The position numbers were made by a program, and so were the translations under genes. From CAZBXE01 sp964496125 (GTDB lineage: Bacteria; Chlamydiota; Chlamydiia; Chlamydiales; CAZBXE01), in the NCBI GenBank assembly GCA_964496125.1, contig CAZBXE010000012.1, positions 1-58,683 of the forward strand: a DNA stretch of 58,683 nucleotides, given 5' to 3'. This document shows positions 8,154 to 15,869 of the stretch, piece after piece; position 1 is the stretch's first letter; every line of letters starts with the position of its first letter. The notes under the pieces were generated by a model. The model had not been told where the DNA came from. It made no database searches and worked only from the letters and a program-made list of their open reading frames with translations.

Positions 8154-9514
8154 ATTTTCCTCTTTTCTTCTTTTTGAATAAATGTTGTTGTCTCTTTTGC
8201 AATGACACCGGATAAAAACAAGAGTGCAAGCAAGTTTGGCACTACAATCAGCCCGTTCATAATGTCAGCAAGTAGCCAAGCAATTTCTAATTTAAGCGCC
8301 GCAGCTGGAATCACGGCCATGATAAAAACTAAGCGGAAGTAAGACACAGCCTTCTCACCCCAAAGGTACTCGGTACACTTCTCCCCAAAATAGGCCCATG
8401 CCAAAAGGGTTGAGAAGGCAAAGAGTATAAGACCGATGGCGACAATTACACCGCCACCTGGCAAAGTGCTATTAAAGGCATGCGTTGCCAGCTGCACGCC
8501 ACTTAGTACTTCCCCACTTGGAGAGGTCGCCCCCAAGCTGCCTGTCACAACGACAACGAGGCCTGTAATACTACAAACAAGAACGGTGGAGATGAGCGCG
8601 CCTGTCATGTTGATGAGCGACTGCTTTGCTGGATTATCAGTGATCGCAGCGGCTGCAATAATGGAGGATACGCCAAGTCCTGCATCGCTTGAGAAAATGC
8701 TTCTGGAAACTCCCATTTGAATCGCCATATAAACAGAAGCGCCCGCCATACCGCCTATCGCCGCTTGCGGTGTAAAGGCAGCTGTCAAGATTTGCATGAA
8801 AGCATTTGGAATTTGTGCATAATGAACAAGAAGAATAAGGCACCCGCTCACAAGATAAAGAAGCGCCATCACAGGAACAAGCACAGAAGAAACCCGCCCA
8901 ATACTTTTTACTCCGCCTATCAAAACAAGGGCAGTAACGAGTGAGAGGAGCGCTCCTGTAATCCAGGGATTCATAGGGACATACGCATGAACTGATGCAG
9001 CAATTGCATTCACTTGTACAAAGTTTCCTGTACCGAAGGCAGCTAAGGCGCAAAAAAGTGCATAAAAAGACGCCATTTTCTTCCAGCCAAGCCCAGCGCT
9101 TAGGTAGTGCATCGGGCCGCCGCACATCTGCCCTGCCTTATCAGTTATGCGGTAATGAATGGCAAGTACAGACTCCCCATATTTTACAGCCATGCTTATA
9201 AATGCTGTCACCCACATCCAAAACAGAGATCCCATGCCCCCTACCATCAAGGCAGTGGTTACACCCACGATATTGCCTGTACCGATATTGCCAGCAAGGG
9301 TTGCCATAAAAGCTTCGTAAGGATTGATATCGCCCTTATCTCCCTCTGCTTTTGCTGTAAACGCTTGTTTGAGAGCATATCCAAGGTAGCGAAACTGAAC
9401 AAAGGAGAGAGAAAAGGTCAAATAAGTACCCGTTGCGAGTACAAACAAAAGAAGAGGAGGACTCCACACCCAGCCTTTTATAAGAACTAAAATGCTTTCT
9501 ATGTTCTCAATCAT
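8144..9514 (-). CDS. Sodium:alanine symporter, AGCS family (copy 2)
   Basis: 456-residue paralogue of its two neighbours. It has the same landmarks: WVWSPPLLLFVLATGTYLT at the N-terminus, GNIGTGNIVGVTTALMVGGM, KAGQMCGGPMHYLSAGLGWK and FSSDAGLGVSSIIAAAAITD. It is closer to copy 3 than to copy 1; for example, both have NPAKQSL- or SPAKQSL-type INMTGALISTVLVCSITGLV. Predicted inner-membrane Na+-coupled alanine/glycine importer. Overlaps copy 1 by 10 bases and follows copy 3 by 21 bases. No strong Shine-Dalgarno sequence is seen before its ATG, which fits coupled translation. Confidence 0.93.
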   Translation of the reverse strand: MIENIESILVLIKGWVWSPPLLLFVLATGTYLTFSLSFVQFRYLGYALKQAFTAKAEGDKGDINPYEAFMATLAGNIGTGNIVGVTTALMVGGMGSLFWMWVTAFISMAVKYGESVLAIHYRITDKAGQMCGGPMHYLSAGLGWKKMASFYALFCALAAFGTGNFVQVNAIAASVHAYVPMNPWITGALLSLVTALVLIGGVKSIGRVSSVLVPVMALLYLVSGCLILLVHYAQIPNAFMQILTAAFTPQAAIGGMAGASVYMAIQMGVSRSIFSSDAGLGVSSIIAAAAITDNPAKQSLINMTGALISTVLVCSITGLVVVVTGSLGATSPSGEVLSGVQLATHAFNSTLPGGGVIVAIGLILFAFSTLLAWAYFGEKCTEYLWGEKAVSYFRLVFIMAVIPAAALKLEIAWLLADIMNGLIVVPNLLALLFLSGVIAKETTTFIQKEEKRKIWA

Positions 9515-9535
9515 CCGATATCCGTAGGGCAGCCC

Positions 9536-10897
9536 TTAAGCTGCAATCAGTTCTTGTTGATTCATAAACTTCTTCGTTTCCTCGAGGATCACATGGGAAA
9601 GGAAGAAGAGAGCTAATAAGTTTGGAATCGAGATCAAGGCATTGCAGATCTCTGCAAGGTGCCAGGCAATTTCCATCTTAAGAGCTGCTGCTGGGATCAC
9701 CATCGCCACAAAAATGAGGCGATACACTTTCACAGAGCCATCTCCAAAGAAGTATTCAAAACATTTTTCTCCATAATAAGCCCAGGCAATGACCGTAGAA
9801 TAGGCAAAGAGAATGAGACCTACACTTACAACGATCCCTCCGCCGGGAATGGAAGTCTCAAAGGCAGTAATAGCAAGAGAAACACCTGTTAATAGCTGGC
9901 CAGATTGCCCCGTAGCACCGAGAGTTTCCGTTACAGCAACGACAAGACCCGTAATGCTGCAGACTAAAACCGTGGAAATCAGAGCACCTGTCATATTAAT
10001 GAGCGACTGCTTCGCAGGGCTATCTGTAATCGCAGCGGCTGCTGCAATCGATGACAGGCCAAGGCCAGCTTCATTCGAAAATACACTTCGTGATACCCCC
10101 ATCTGGATCGCCATAAATACAGAAGCCCCGGCAAAGCCGCCAACGGCTGCCTGGGGAGTAAAAGCAGACTTTATGATGAGCAGCAGCGCTGCAGGCAGCT
10201 TTGCTGCATTGAGAACCAGAATCAGCGTGCCCCCAAAGAGATAGAAAAGACCCATGATCGGAACAAGAATACCGGCAACCTTCCCAATGCTCTTCACCCC
10301 ACCAATCAAGACAAGTCCTGTAATCACTGCAAGAGCGATACCGACAAGCCAGGGATTTACAGGGAAGTAGCATGTAATCGACTCAGAAATCGCATTGACT
10401 TGGACCAAATTTCCAGTACCAAGCGCAGCAAGAGAGGCTAGAAAAGCGTAAGCATAGGCCGTTTTTTTCCAGCCCAGCCCCGTTTCGATGTACTGCATAG
10501 GACCACCGCACATCTCCCCTTTTTTGTCCGTACGTCGGTAACGAATCGCAAGAACAGACTCGCTATATTTAATGGCAAGGCTAATAAGGGCTGTCACCCA
10601 CATCCAAAAAAGTGAGCCCATACCCCCAATCGTAAGCGCAGTCGTCACACCAACAATATTTCCCGTACCGATGGCGCTCGCAAGAGAGGTCATCAATGCC
10701 TCGAAAGGTTTAATATCGCCTTCATGATGGGAGGATTGAGGGGTAAACGCTTGTCTAAAAGCATACCCCAGGTAGCGGAATTGCACCCCCGACAAAGAGA
10801 AGGAGAGATATAGGCCAATTCCCAGAGTAAGGAATAACAAAGGAGGACCCCAGGCCCAAACTTTTATTTGAAATAGTATCTGTTCAATTTGCTCCAT
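9536..10897 (-). CDS. Sodium:alanine symporter, AGCS family (copy 3)
   Basis: 453 residues and first of the three in transcription order. AGCS signatures: VWAWGPPLLFLTLGIGLYLS, AIGTGNIVGVTTALTIGGMG, KKGEMCGGPMQYIETGLGWK and FSNEAGLGLSSIAAAAAITD. The Asn and Gly residues of the GTGN motif, where Na+ and substrate bind in the family, are kept. The promoter is presumably in the short AT-rich gap 10898-10963. Three adjacent intact copies in a reduced parasite genome imply a real demand for alanine/glycine uptake, or divergence in substrate. Confidence 0.93.
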   Translation of the reverse strand: MEQIEQILFQIKVWAWGPPLLFLTLGIGLYLSFSLSGVQFRYLGYAFRQAFTPQSSHHEGDIKPFEALMTSLASAIGTGNIVGVTTALTIGGMGSLFWMWVTALISLAIKYSESVLAIRYRRTDKKGEMCGGPMQYIETGLGWKKTAYAYAFLASLAALGTGNLVQVNAISESITCYFPVNPWLVGIALAVITGLVLIGGVKSIGKVAGILVPIMGLFYLFGGTLILVLNAAKLPAALLLIIKSAFTPQAAVGGFAGASVFMAIQMGVSRSVFSNEAGLGLSSIAAAAAITDSPAKQSLINMTGALISTVLVCSITGLVVAVTETLGATGQSGQLLTGVSLAITAFETSIPGGGIVVSVGLILFAYSTVIAWAYYGEKCFEYFFGDGSVKVYRLIFVAMVIPAAALKMEIAWHLAEICNALISIPNLLALFFLSHVILEETKKFMNQQELIAA

Positions 10898-10963
10898 AAC
10901 CCAACAATAGTATCAATTATCGCATTAAATAGTCACTACTTTTTTTAGAAGTATATATATAAA

Positions 10964-12178
10964 TTATTTTAGAGCCAGAGAGGGAGTCTCTCGAAAAAAA
11001 ACCTTTCCCTCGTTCATGTAGGTCCAGTAGGAATCAAGTTGATCCTCCTCCCCGAGAAAGCCAGGCAATGTAATTCCAAAACTCTTTAAGAAAACAAAAA
11101 GAATTCTTTTTGCATCCCGCACAAAGAACATAGACTTTTTATCTTTCTGCACCTCCAAAATCATAGCGTAGGTCAAGTCTGCAAGCACCCTCGCCTCTTT
11201 TGGATCCAGCGGTGCTTTCTTTTCAGCAAAAGCACGTAGTCTTGATAATTGCAGGGCAAGCTGTCTATTTTTTTCAAAGAAACTTAAAGGGGTCTTTTCA
11301 CCCTGTGCAGAAAGCCAACACTCGGCTGTCAAGTCAAAAGGAGCATCGCGCCAAAGTGCCTGCGATGCCATAAAGAGATTGCCCTCTAAAAGGCTCCCTT
11401 CTTCTGGGATGTGGGGGGTGAGCATCGCAGCGCCTACAAAATTGTGCCTCTTCATGCGTGGGATATAATTTCTGAGAAGATCGATATGTAACGTCGGCCA
11501 AAGCGCCTCTCCGAGTCGCAATCCACCCATATTGATCAGGGGCAACAAGGGGGTCTCTATTGTGCTTTCTCGTCCTGCCAAGGTGGACCAAATCTCACTC
11601 GGACCGAGCTCATCTTCCATGAAAGAGGCAGCAGCTGGAAAAACAATGTGTGTTTGAGCAGAAGCCCGATCGACTACTGCCTGAAACTCTTTTCTATTCC
11701 GCACTTCATAAAAAAGAGGTACCCCCCCTTGCTCAAGCTCTTGCATCTCCTCAACAATAAGCTCTTTTAAGGTCTTAAGATCTGCTCCCTCTTTTTGCAG
11801 TAATGCCATTCCACTGCACGTTGCATAGACAGCATCTCTTGGAAGGTTTAAGCTTCCCTTCCCAATCAGCATAATTCCGTGATTCTGAAAGGCTCTATAG
11901 GTAGCTATATCCCAGTTTTCTAAGATCATAGCATTATAGCCAAGGGCTGTGATCCTCTGACACATCCCTTCTAGAAAGAGCGTAGGGGCAAAACGTGTGA
12001 CAAAAAGGGGGCGAATCGAAAATTTGGGCCGCACCTGCCCCATAAATTCAGGGAGAAAAGGTGTTTTTGCAAAAAGGGCCATCTGAGGCTCTCCAAACGC
12101 GAGGTTTCCCCGGATTTGCAGTGTCCCCTTCTTCCAGAAGGCTGTATATGATTCTGTTGCTTTGCTTGATTTTATCAT
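10964..12178 (-). CDS. Conserved hypothetical protein, 404 residues
   Basis: I do not recognise this family. The protein is soluble-looking, with no signal peptide or membrane segments. The alternation of beta-like and helical stretches (MCQRITALGYNAMILENWDI, then HGIMLIGKG, then RLGEALWPTLHIDLLRNYIP and NFVGAAMLTPHIPEEGSLLE) is reminiscent of a TIM-barrel, and the NMGGLRLGEALW and ECW segments resemble glycoside-hydrolase-like folds. That is a visual impression only. It has its own short upstream gap and is divergent from aroG at 12245. The start ATG lacks a clear ribosome binding site. Confidence 0.6.
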   Translation of the reverse strand: MIKSSKATESYTAFWKKGTLQIRGNLAFGEPQMALFAKTPFLPEFMGQVRPKFSIRPLFVTRFAPTLFLEGMCQRITALGYNAMILENWDIATYRAFQNHGIMLIGKGSLNLPRDAVYATCSGMALLQKEGADLKTLKELIVEEMQELEQGGVPLFYEVRNRKEFQAVVDRASAQTHIVFPAAASFMEDELGPSEIWSTLAGRESTIETPLLPLINMGGLRLGEALWPTLHIDLLRNYIPRMKRHNFVGAAMLTPHIPEEGSLLEGNLFMASQALWRDAPFDLTAECWLSAQGEKTPLSFFEKNRQLALQLSRLRAFAEKKAPLDPKEARVLADLTYAMILEVQKDKKSMFFVRDAKRILFVFLKSFGITLPGFLGEEDQLDSYWTYMNEGKVFFRETPSLALK

Positions 12179-12244
12179 AAATTCTTGTTATACCACTAGA
12201 TACCAAATGTTACCTAAAAGTTTTTCCCCTTTCGAGGTTTCAGT

Positions 12245-13270
12245 ATGAAGCTACCCTCTCCCAAAGAGTTCAAAAATGCCCTTGCCTTAAACTCCAAGCA
12301 AAAGGCATTTATTGAAAGGGCAAGGCTTAAGGTGGAACTCATTTTGAATAAAGAGAGCCCCAAGTTTCTTCTGATTGTTGGTCCCTGCTCCATCCATGAT
12401 CCTCTTTCTGCCCTAGAGTATGCCAAGCATCTCTATCAACTGCAACAAGAAGTCAGCAAATCTTTTTTCCTTGTGATGCGCGCTCATTTTGAAAAACCGC
12501 GCACCTCCCATGGATGGAAAGGCTACCTGTATGATCCTGACCTTACAGGGGAAAACAACCTTCAAAAAGGGCTTGAAGAAACTCGAAAAATCCTTCTTGA
12601 ACTGGCTACCATGGAAGTGCCTGTAGCAACCGAATTTTTACATCCTCTCTCCCCTCTTTATTTAGAAGATTTGATCACCTATGGCTCCATCGGCGCAAGA
12701 ACTTCCACATCCCAAATCCACAGGACGCTTGCCTCAGGCTTAACGCTTCCCATGGGCCTAAAAAATAGTACAGATGGAAGCATTGAAAATGCAGTAAAAG
12801 CCTGCCTTGTCGCAACAAGCCCTCAAACCTGCTTTGGGATGAATGAAGAAGGGTTTCCAGTTGTTCTCAAAACACAAGGCAATCCCCTTTCTCATATTGT
12901 CCTCCGGGGAGGAGAAGGTGGCCCTAACTATCAAACGGAATCTCTTGAATTGGCCTCTCAGCTGCTTAAGGAGGCTTCTCTTCCAGTGCGCATGCTTGTC
13001 GACTGCGCTCATGACAACTCCCGAAAGAATCAAGAGCGGCAGCCTGCTGTATTTCGATCGATCATTACAGAAAGACTGCAAGGCAACAGCTCTCTTGTGG
13101 GAGCGATGATGGAGAGCCATATCAACGCAGGCAATCAGCCCCCAGGGCCTCTTAAAGAACTGAACTATGGCATTTCGATTACCGATCCCTGCCTTAGCTT
13201 TGCTGATACAAGAGAGTGTCTCCTTTGGGCGCAAGAGAGGATCTTTGGACATGTGGCTGCGATTTCTTAG
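12245..13270 (+). CDS. aroG: 3-deoxy-7-phosphoheptulonate synthase (DAHP synthase, class I)
   Basis: Condenses phosphoenolpyruvate and erythrose 4-phosphate, the first step of the shikimate pathway. At 341 residues it is near the ~350 of E. coli AroG/F/H. Active-site blocks are all present: GPCSIHD (46-52, metal-binding Cys), MRAHFEKPRTSHGWKG (substrate Arg/Lys), GARTSTSQIHR, LKNSTDGS (catalytic Lys region), HIVLRGGEGGPNY, DCAHDNSRKN, MMESHINAGNQ and ITDPCLSFADT. GARTSTSQ in place of the common GARTTESQ is a modest change that keeps the Arg. CGAGG precedes the ATG. Its end overlaps the next lipoprotein gene by 20 bases, as aroG does with a small gene in Chlamydia. The feedback amino acid cannot be told from sequence. 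Confidence 0.95.
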   Translation: MKLPSPKEFKNALALNSKQKAFIERARLKVELILNKESPKFLLIVGPCSIHDPLSALEYAKHLYQLQQEVSKSFFLVMRAHFEKPRTSHGWKGYLYDPDLTGENNLQKGLEETRKILLELATMEVPVATEFLHPLSPLYLEDLITYGSIGARTSTSQIHRTLASGLTLPMGLKNSTDGSIENAVKACLVATSPQTCFGMNEEGFPVVLKTQGNPLSHIVLRGGEGGPNYQTESLELASQLLKEASLPVRMLVDCAHDNSRKNQERQPAVFRSIITERLQGNSSLVGAMMESHINAGNQPPGPLKELNYGISITDPCLSFADTRECLLWAQERIFGHVAAIS

Positions 13271-13676
13271 CCTCTTTCTTCTTTTTCTTACGAGCTGCTC
13301 TCCGCCTATGTTGACAGTGGAGAAGTATTACATCACGCGTGAAAAGCTAGCCAGCTTCCACGTATCGACACCCGACCTCTCAAAGTTCCGTCCCACGCAG
13401 GGGCAGCTTCTTGTGATCAACTGGTCACTGCCTGATGCTACCTACGACTCCCCTAACCTGCACATGTACTTAACCCTTCGCTTCCGAAACCGGGAGGAGG
13501 CAACGATTGAAATCCCTGTCACAAGGCAATGTGGCTCCTACTACTACTTCCATGTGAACAGCCCCTACTACTGCAAGGGGGACGTTGTGACCTATAAGGC
13601 AGAGCTCTTTTCAGACGATGAGATTGTCGCTGCTTGGTACCACCAGCTCTACTGCAACCTCATTACATTCGATTAG
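13251..13676 (+). CDS. Small predicted lipoprotein downstream of aroG
   Basis: 141 residues from the ATG at 13251, chosen because it gives a proper lipoprotein signal: WLRFLSLFLLFLTSC with lipobox LTSC and Cys at residue 16. The rest is a beta-rich domain (LLVINWSLPDATYDSPNLHM, then EATIEIPVTRQCGSYYYFHV) of unknown function. The segment KGDVVTYKAELFSDDEIVA looks like an edge of a sandwich fold. It overlaps aroG by 20 bases in another frame, so the two are probably co-transcribed. Likely anchored in the outer or inner membrane facing the periplasm. Confidence 0.75.
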   Translation: MWLRFLSLFLLFLTSCSPPMLTVEKYYITREKLASFHVSTPDLSKFRPTQGQLLVINWSLPDATYDSPNLHMYLTLRFRNREEATIEIPVTRQCGSYYYFHVNSPYYCKGDVVTYKAELFSDDEIVAAWYHQLYCNLITFD

Positions 13677-13763
13677 CCCAAAAGAAAAACTAACAAAGCT
13701 CCAACTCATTAGGAAAGGGACTGATTGGTAAGTCTTACGAGACTTGGTTGTATACACAATTAA

Positions 13764-13813
13764 AATGAAGAATTGGTTTTCGTGCCCGCGCCCGTGCCCA
13801 TGCCCTTGCCCGA
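13764..13813 (+). repeat. Dispersed repeat, variant B, copy 2
   Basis: Contains AATGAAGAATTGGTTTTCGT followed by GCCCGCGCCCGTGCCCATGC and CCTTGCCCGA. This matches copies at 701-749 (reverse strand) and 28411-28462. The GC-rich part is an imprecise tandem of the hexamer GTGCCC/TTGCCC, with a different unit number in each copy. It lies in the 366-base gap between the lipoprotein gene and fumC, 125 bases before a variant A copy. Confidence 0.7.
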
Positions 13814-13829
13814 CTTTATTTAACTAACT

Positions 13830-13931
13830 CTACGTACTATGTGCCTTAGCCAATTTTGTAAGCATTGCAACAATACGCAATATCAATTCACGCCCTTTTT
13901 TATGCTGTTCTTCTTCAATCAATCGTAGACG
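13830..13931 (-). pseudogene. C-terminal remnant of a small helical protein
   Basis: The minus strand has an open stretch of 33 codons ending in TAG that reads RLRLIEEEQHKKGRELILRI followed by VAMLTKLAKAHST. It is strongly amphipathic and helical, like the last helix of a four-helix-bundle (23S rRNA intervening-sequence type) protein; this identity is a guess. The frame stays open upstream into the adjacent palindromic repeat, where it reads QAETNFSAYLCI, with no start codon. The repeat therefore either interrupts the gene or derives from it. Confidence 0.4.
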
Positions 13932-13938
13932 AATACAT

Positions 13939-14014
13939 ATACACAAATAAGCTGAAAAGTTGGTTTCTGCCTGCGTCGGCCTAGCTCTCAATACTTTTCA
14001 GCTTATTTGTGTAT
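13939..14014. repeat. Dispersed palindromic repeat, variant A, complete copy 1
   Basis: The arms at 13939-13960 and 13993-14014 are exact inverted repeats of 22 bases (ATACACAAATAAGCTGAAAA plus GT), with a 32-base spacer containing TGCGTCGG. The first 35 bases (13939-13973) are identical in reverse complement to 43111-43145. With no coding capacity of its own and paired arms, it is MITE- or REP-like. It sits just downstream of fumC and may also act as its transcription terminator. Confidence 0.8.
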
Positions 14015-14042
14015 AGAGAGAAAAGCGCAATTTTTTGATGTT

Positions 14043-15422
14043 CTAGATTAGTTGGGAGGGATCGGTGAGGGCATCAAAACGGTCAGCAGTGATGAGTTTC
14101 AGTTTGAGGGCAGCTTCCCGAAGCGTACTCCCCTCACTATGCGCAAGTTGCACAATCTTTGCCGCCTTATCGTAACCAATCTCCTTGTTCAAGGCAGTAG
14201 CGAGCATCAGCGAATTGTGCAGATGCTTCTCAATTTGGCTGCAGTTTGGCAAAAGGCCCTCAAGGCACCTCTCTCTAAAAGAACACGTTGCATCCGCAAG
14301 AAGTGTAATCGATTGAAGTAGATTATAAGCCATTACAGGCCTATAGGCATTGAGTTCTAAATGCCCCTGCGAGCCTGCCACCGTAATCGTAACGTCGTTG
14401 CCCATCACCTGCACACACACTTGCAAAAGCGCTTCACACTGAGTTGGATTCACCTTTCCAGGCATGATCGAAGATCCTGGCTCATTGGCAGGCAGAAGCA
14501 GTTCATTAAGACCGCAGCGAGGCCCCGATCCTAAAAGACGGATATCGTTTGCTATCTTAAAAAGAGAGCAAGAAAGGCGCTTTAGTGCTCCGCTTGTTTC
14601 CACAGCGGCATCACTTGCTGCCTGCGCTTCAAACTTATTGGGCGCAGATACAAACGGAAGGCTTGTTAGCTTTGCTATTTCCTTGGCCACAAGAGAGGCA
14701 TATTTTGGAGGAGCATTGATCCCTGTACCCACGGCCGTTCCTCCGAGAGCGAGCTCTAAAAGATGGGGAAGCGTTGCGTCAAGTGCCTCCATACTGTAGA
14801 GCACCTGCTGCGCGTAGCCAGAAAACTCCTGGCCAAGCGTTAGAGGCGTGGCATCCATCATATGCGTTCTGCCAATCTTCACAATCGAAGAAAACTCTTT
14901 TGCTTTATCTAATAGGGTCTGATAAAGTTTTTGCAAGCTAGGGTTTAGCCTTTTTTCAAGGAGAAGAACGGCTGCGATATTCATAGACGTTGGGAATACG
15001 TCATTCGTACTCTGCGACATGTTGACATCATCATTTGGGTGGATAGGAGTTTTCGATCCCCTTTTGCCCCCGAGCAGTTCAATTGCTCGGTTAGCAATCA
15101 CCTCGTTGACGTTCATATGGCTCTGGGTGCCAGAGCCTGTCTGCCAGACAGAAAGAGGAAAGTGTGCATCGTATTTTCCCTCTAAAATCTCATCACAGGC
15201 TGTGACAATTGCCTTCTTTTTCTCAAGAGAGAGGAGCTTAAGCTCGTGATTGACAGTTGCTGCCGCTTTTTTAATCAGCGCGATAGCATAGATGATGGGA
15301 AGAGGAATTTTTTCGTAGCCAATAGGGAAATTTTCAAGAGAACGCACAGTTTGTCCCCCGTAGTAAGCCTCGGAGGGGACACTCACTTCCCCTAAACTAT
15401 CCCTCTCAATCCTCTTTCCCAT
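14043..15422 (-). CDS. fumC: Fumarate hydratase, class II
   Basis: Converts fumarate and malate in the TCA cycle; a soluble homotetramer without an iron-sulfur cluster. 459 residues, the standard FumC length. Signatures: SLGEVSVPSEAYYGGQTVRS at the N-terminus, GSGTQSHMNVNEVIANRA, HPNDDVNMSQSTNDVFPTS, KIGRTHMMDATP and the fumarate lyase signature GSSIMPGKVNPTQ (~residues 314-326). Fumarase rather than aspartase is favoured by the PNDDVN and TGSGTQSHMN forms. It starts 13 bases after the stop of the V-ATPase K subunit on the same strand, so it is probably the last gene of that operon. I recall fumC as unlinked to the ATPase genes in Chlamydia trachomatis. Confidence 0.93.
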   Translation of the reverse strand: MGKRIERDSLGEVSVPSEAYYGGQTVRSLENFPIGYEKIPLPIIYAIALIKKAAATVNHELKLLSLEKKKAIVTACDEILEGKYDAHFPLSVWQTGSGTQSHMNVNEVIANRAIELLGGKRGSKTPIHPNDDVNMSQSTNDVFPTSMNIAAVLLLEKRLNPSLQKLYQTLLDKAKEFSSIVKIGRTHMMDATPLTLGQEFSGYAQQVLYSMEALDATLPHLLELALGGTAVGTGINAPPKYASLVAKEIAKLTSLPFVSAPNKFEAQAASDAAVETSGALKRLSCSLFKIANDIRLLGSGPRCGLNELLLPANEPGSSIMPGKVNPTQCEALLQVCVQVMGNDVTITVAGSQGHLELNAYRPVMAYNLLQSITLLADATCSFRERCLEGLLPNCSQIEKHLHNSLMLATALNKEIGYDKAAKIVQLAHSEGSTLREAALKLKLITADRFDALTDPSQLI

Positions 15423-15435
15423 CCCACTTTGGACA

Positions 15436-15858
15436 TTACATGATCAAGATCGAAAAGACAAATGCAAAGAGAGCAAACGATTCAATCATCGCAATCGATA
15501 GCCAACATTTTCCGTAAATCCCTGGTTCTTTGGCAGATGCCTGGATCCCGGAAGCACAAACTTTCCCCTGATAGATAGCTGAGATCATGATCGCCATACC
15601 CGAGGCAAGACCAATAGCTATTGCAGAAAGAGGGGAAAGAGAGCCTGCTAAAATGGCTTTTTTCATCAATAGCATCAAGATAAACCCATAGATCGCCTGG
15701 GAAGAGGGAGCTGCCGACATCCCGATCAGCTGCGCATGCCCCTCTTCTACCCGGCTCATCACAGCGTGGCAAGAAGCGCCTGCAATCGCGCACCCAATCG
15801 AGCTTCCGATCGAACCAAGACCTAGCGCTAAAGCTGGTCCCACCATATTTATATCCAT
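15436..15858 (-). CDS. atpK: V-type ATP synthase subunit K (rotor ring proteolipid)
   Basis: 140-residue membrane protein with four helices, forming the ion-carrying ring of the V-type ATPase. Compared with the Enterococcus hirae Na+-ATPase ring protein NtpK as I recall it (Na+ ligands Thr64, Gln65, Gln110, Glu139 plus Tyr68), this protein has PSSQAIYGF with Ser53/Gln54/Tyr57, AIYQGKVCASGIQ with Gln97, and IAMIESFALFAF with Glu126. The 29-residue distance from the second Gln to the Glu is the same. This argues for Na+ rather than H+ as the coupling ion. AAGGAGAG lies before the ATG, and the gene follows subunit I by 11 bases. Confidence 0.93.
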   Translation of the reverse strand: MDINMVGPALALGLGSIGSSIGCAIAGASCHAVMSRVEEGHAQLIGMSAAPSSQAIYGFILMLLMKKAILAGSLSPLSAIAIGLASGMAIMISAIYQGKVCASGIQASAKEPGIYGKCWLSIAMIESFALFAFVFSILIM

Positions 15859-15869
15859 ACAACTCTCCT

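Noticed and set aside
12758..13252. 164-codon minus-strand frame inside aroG
   Set aside because: aroG is fully supported by its active-site motifs; the antisense frame has no recognisable features.
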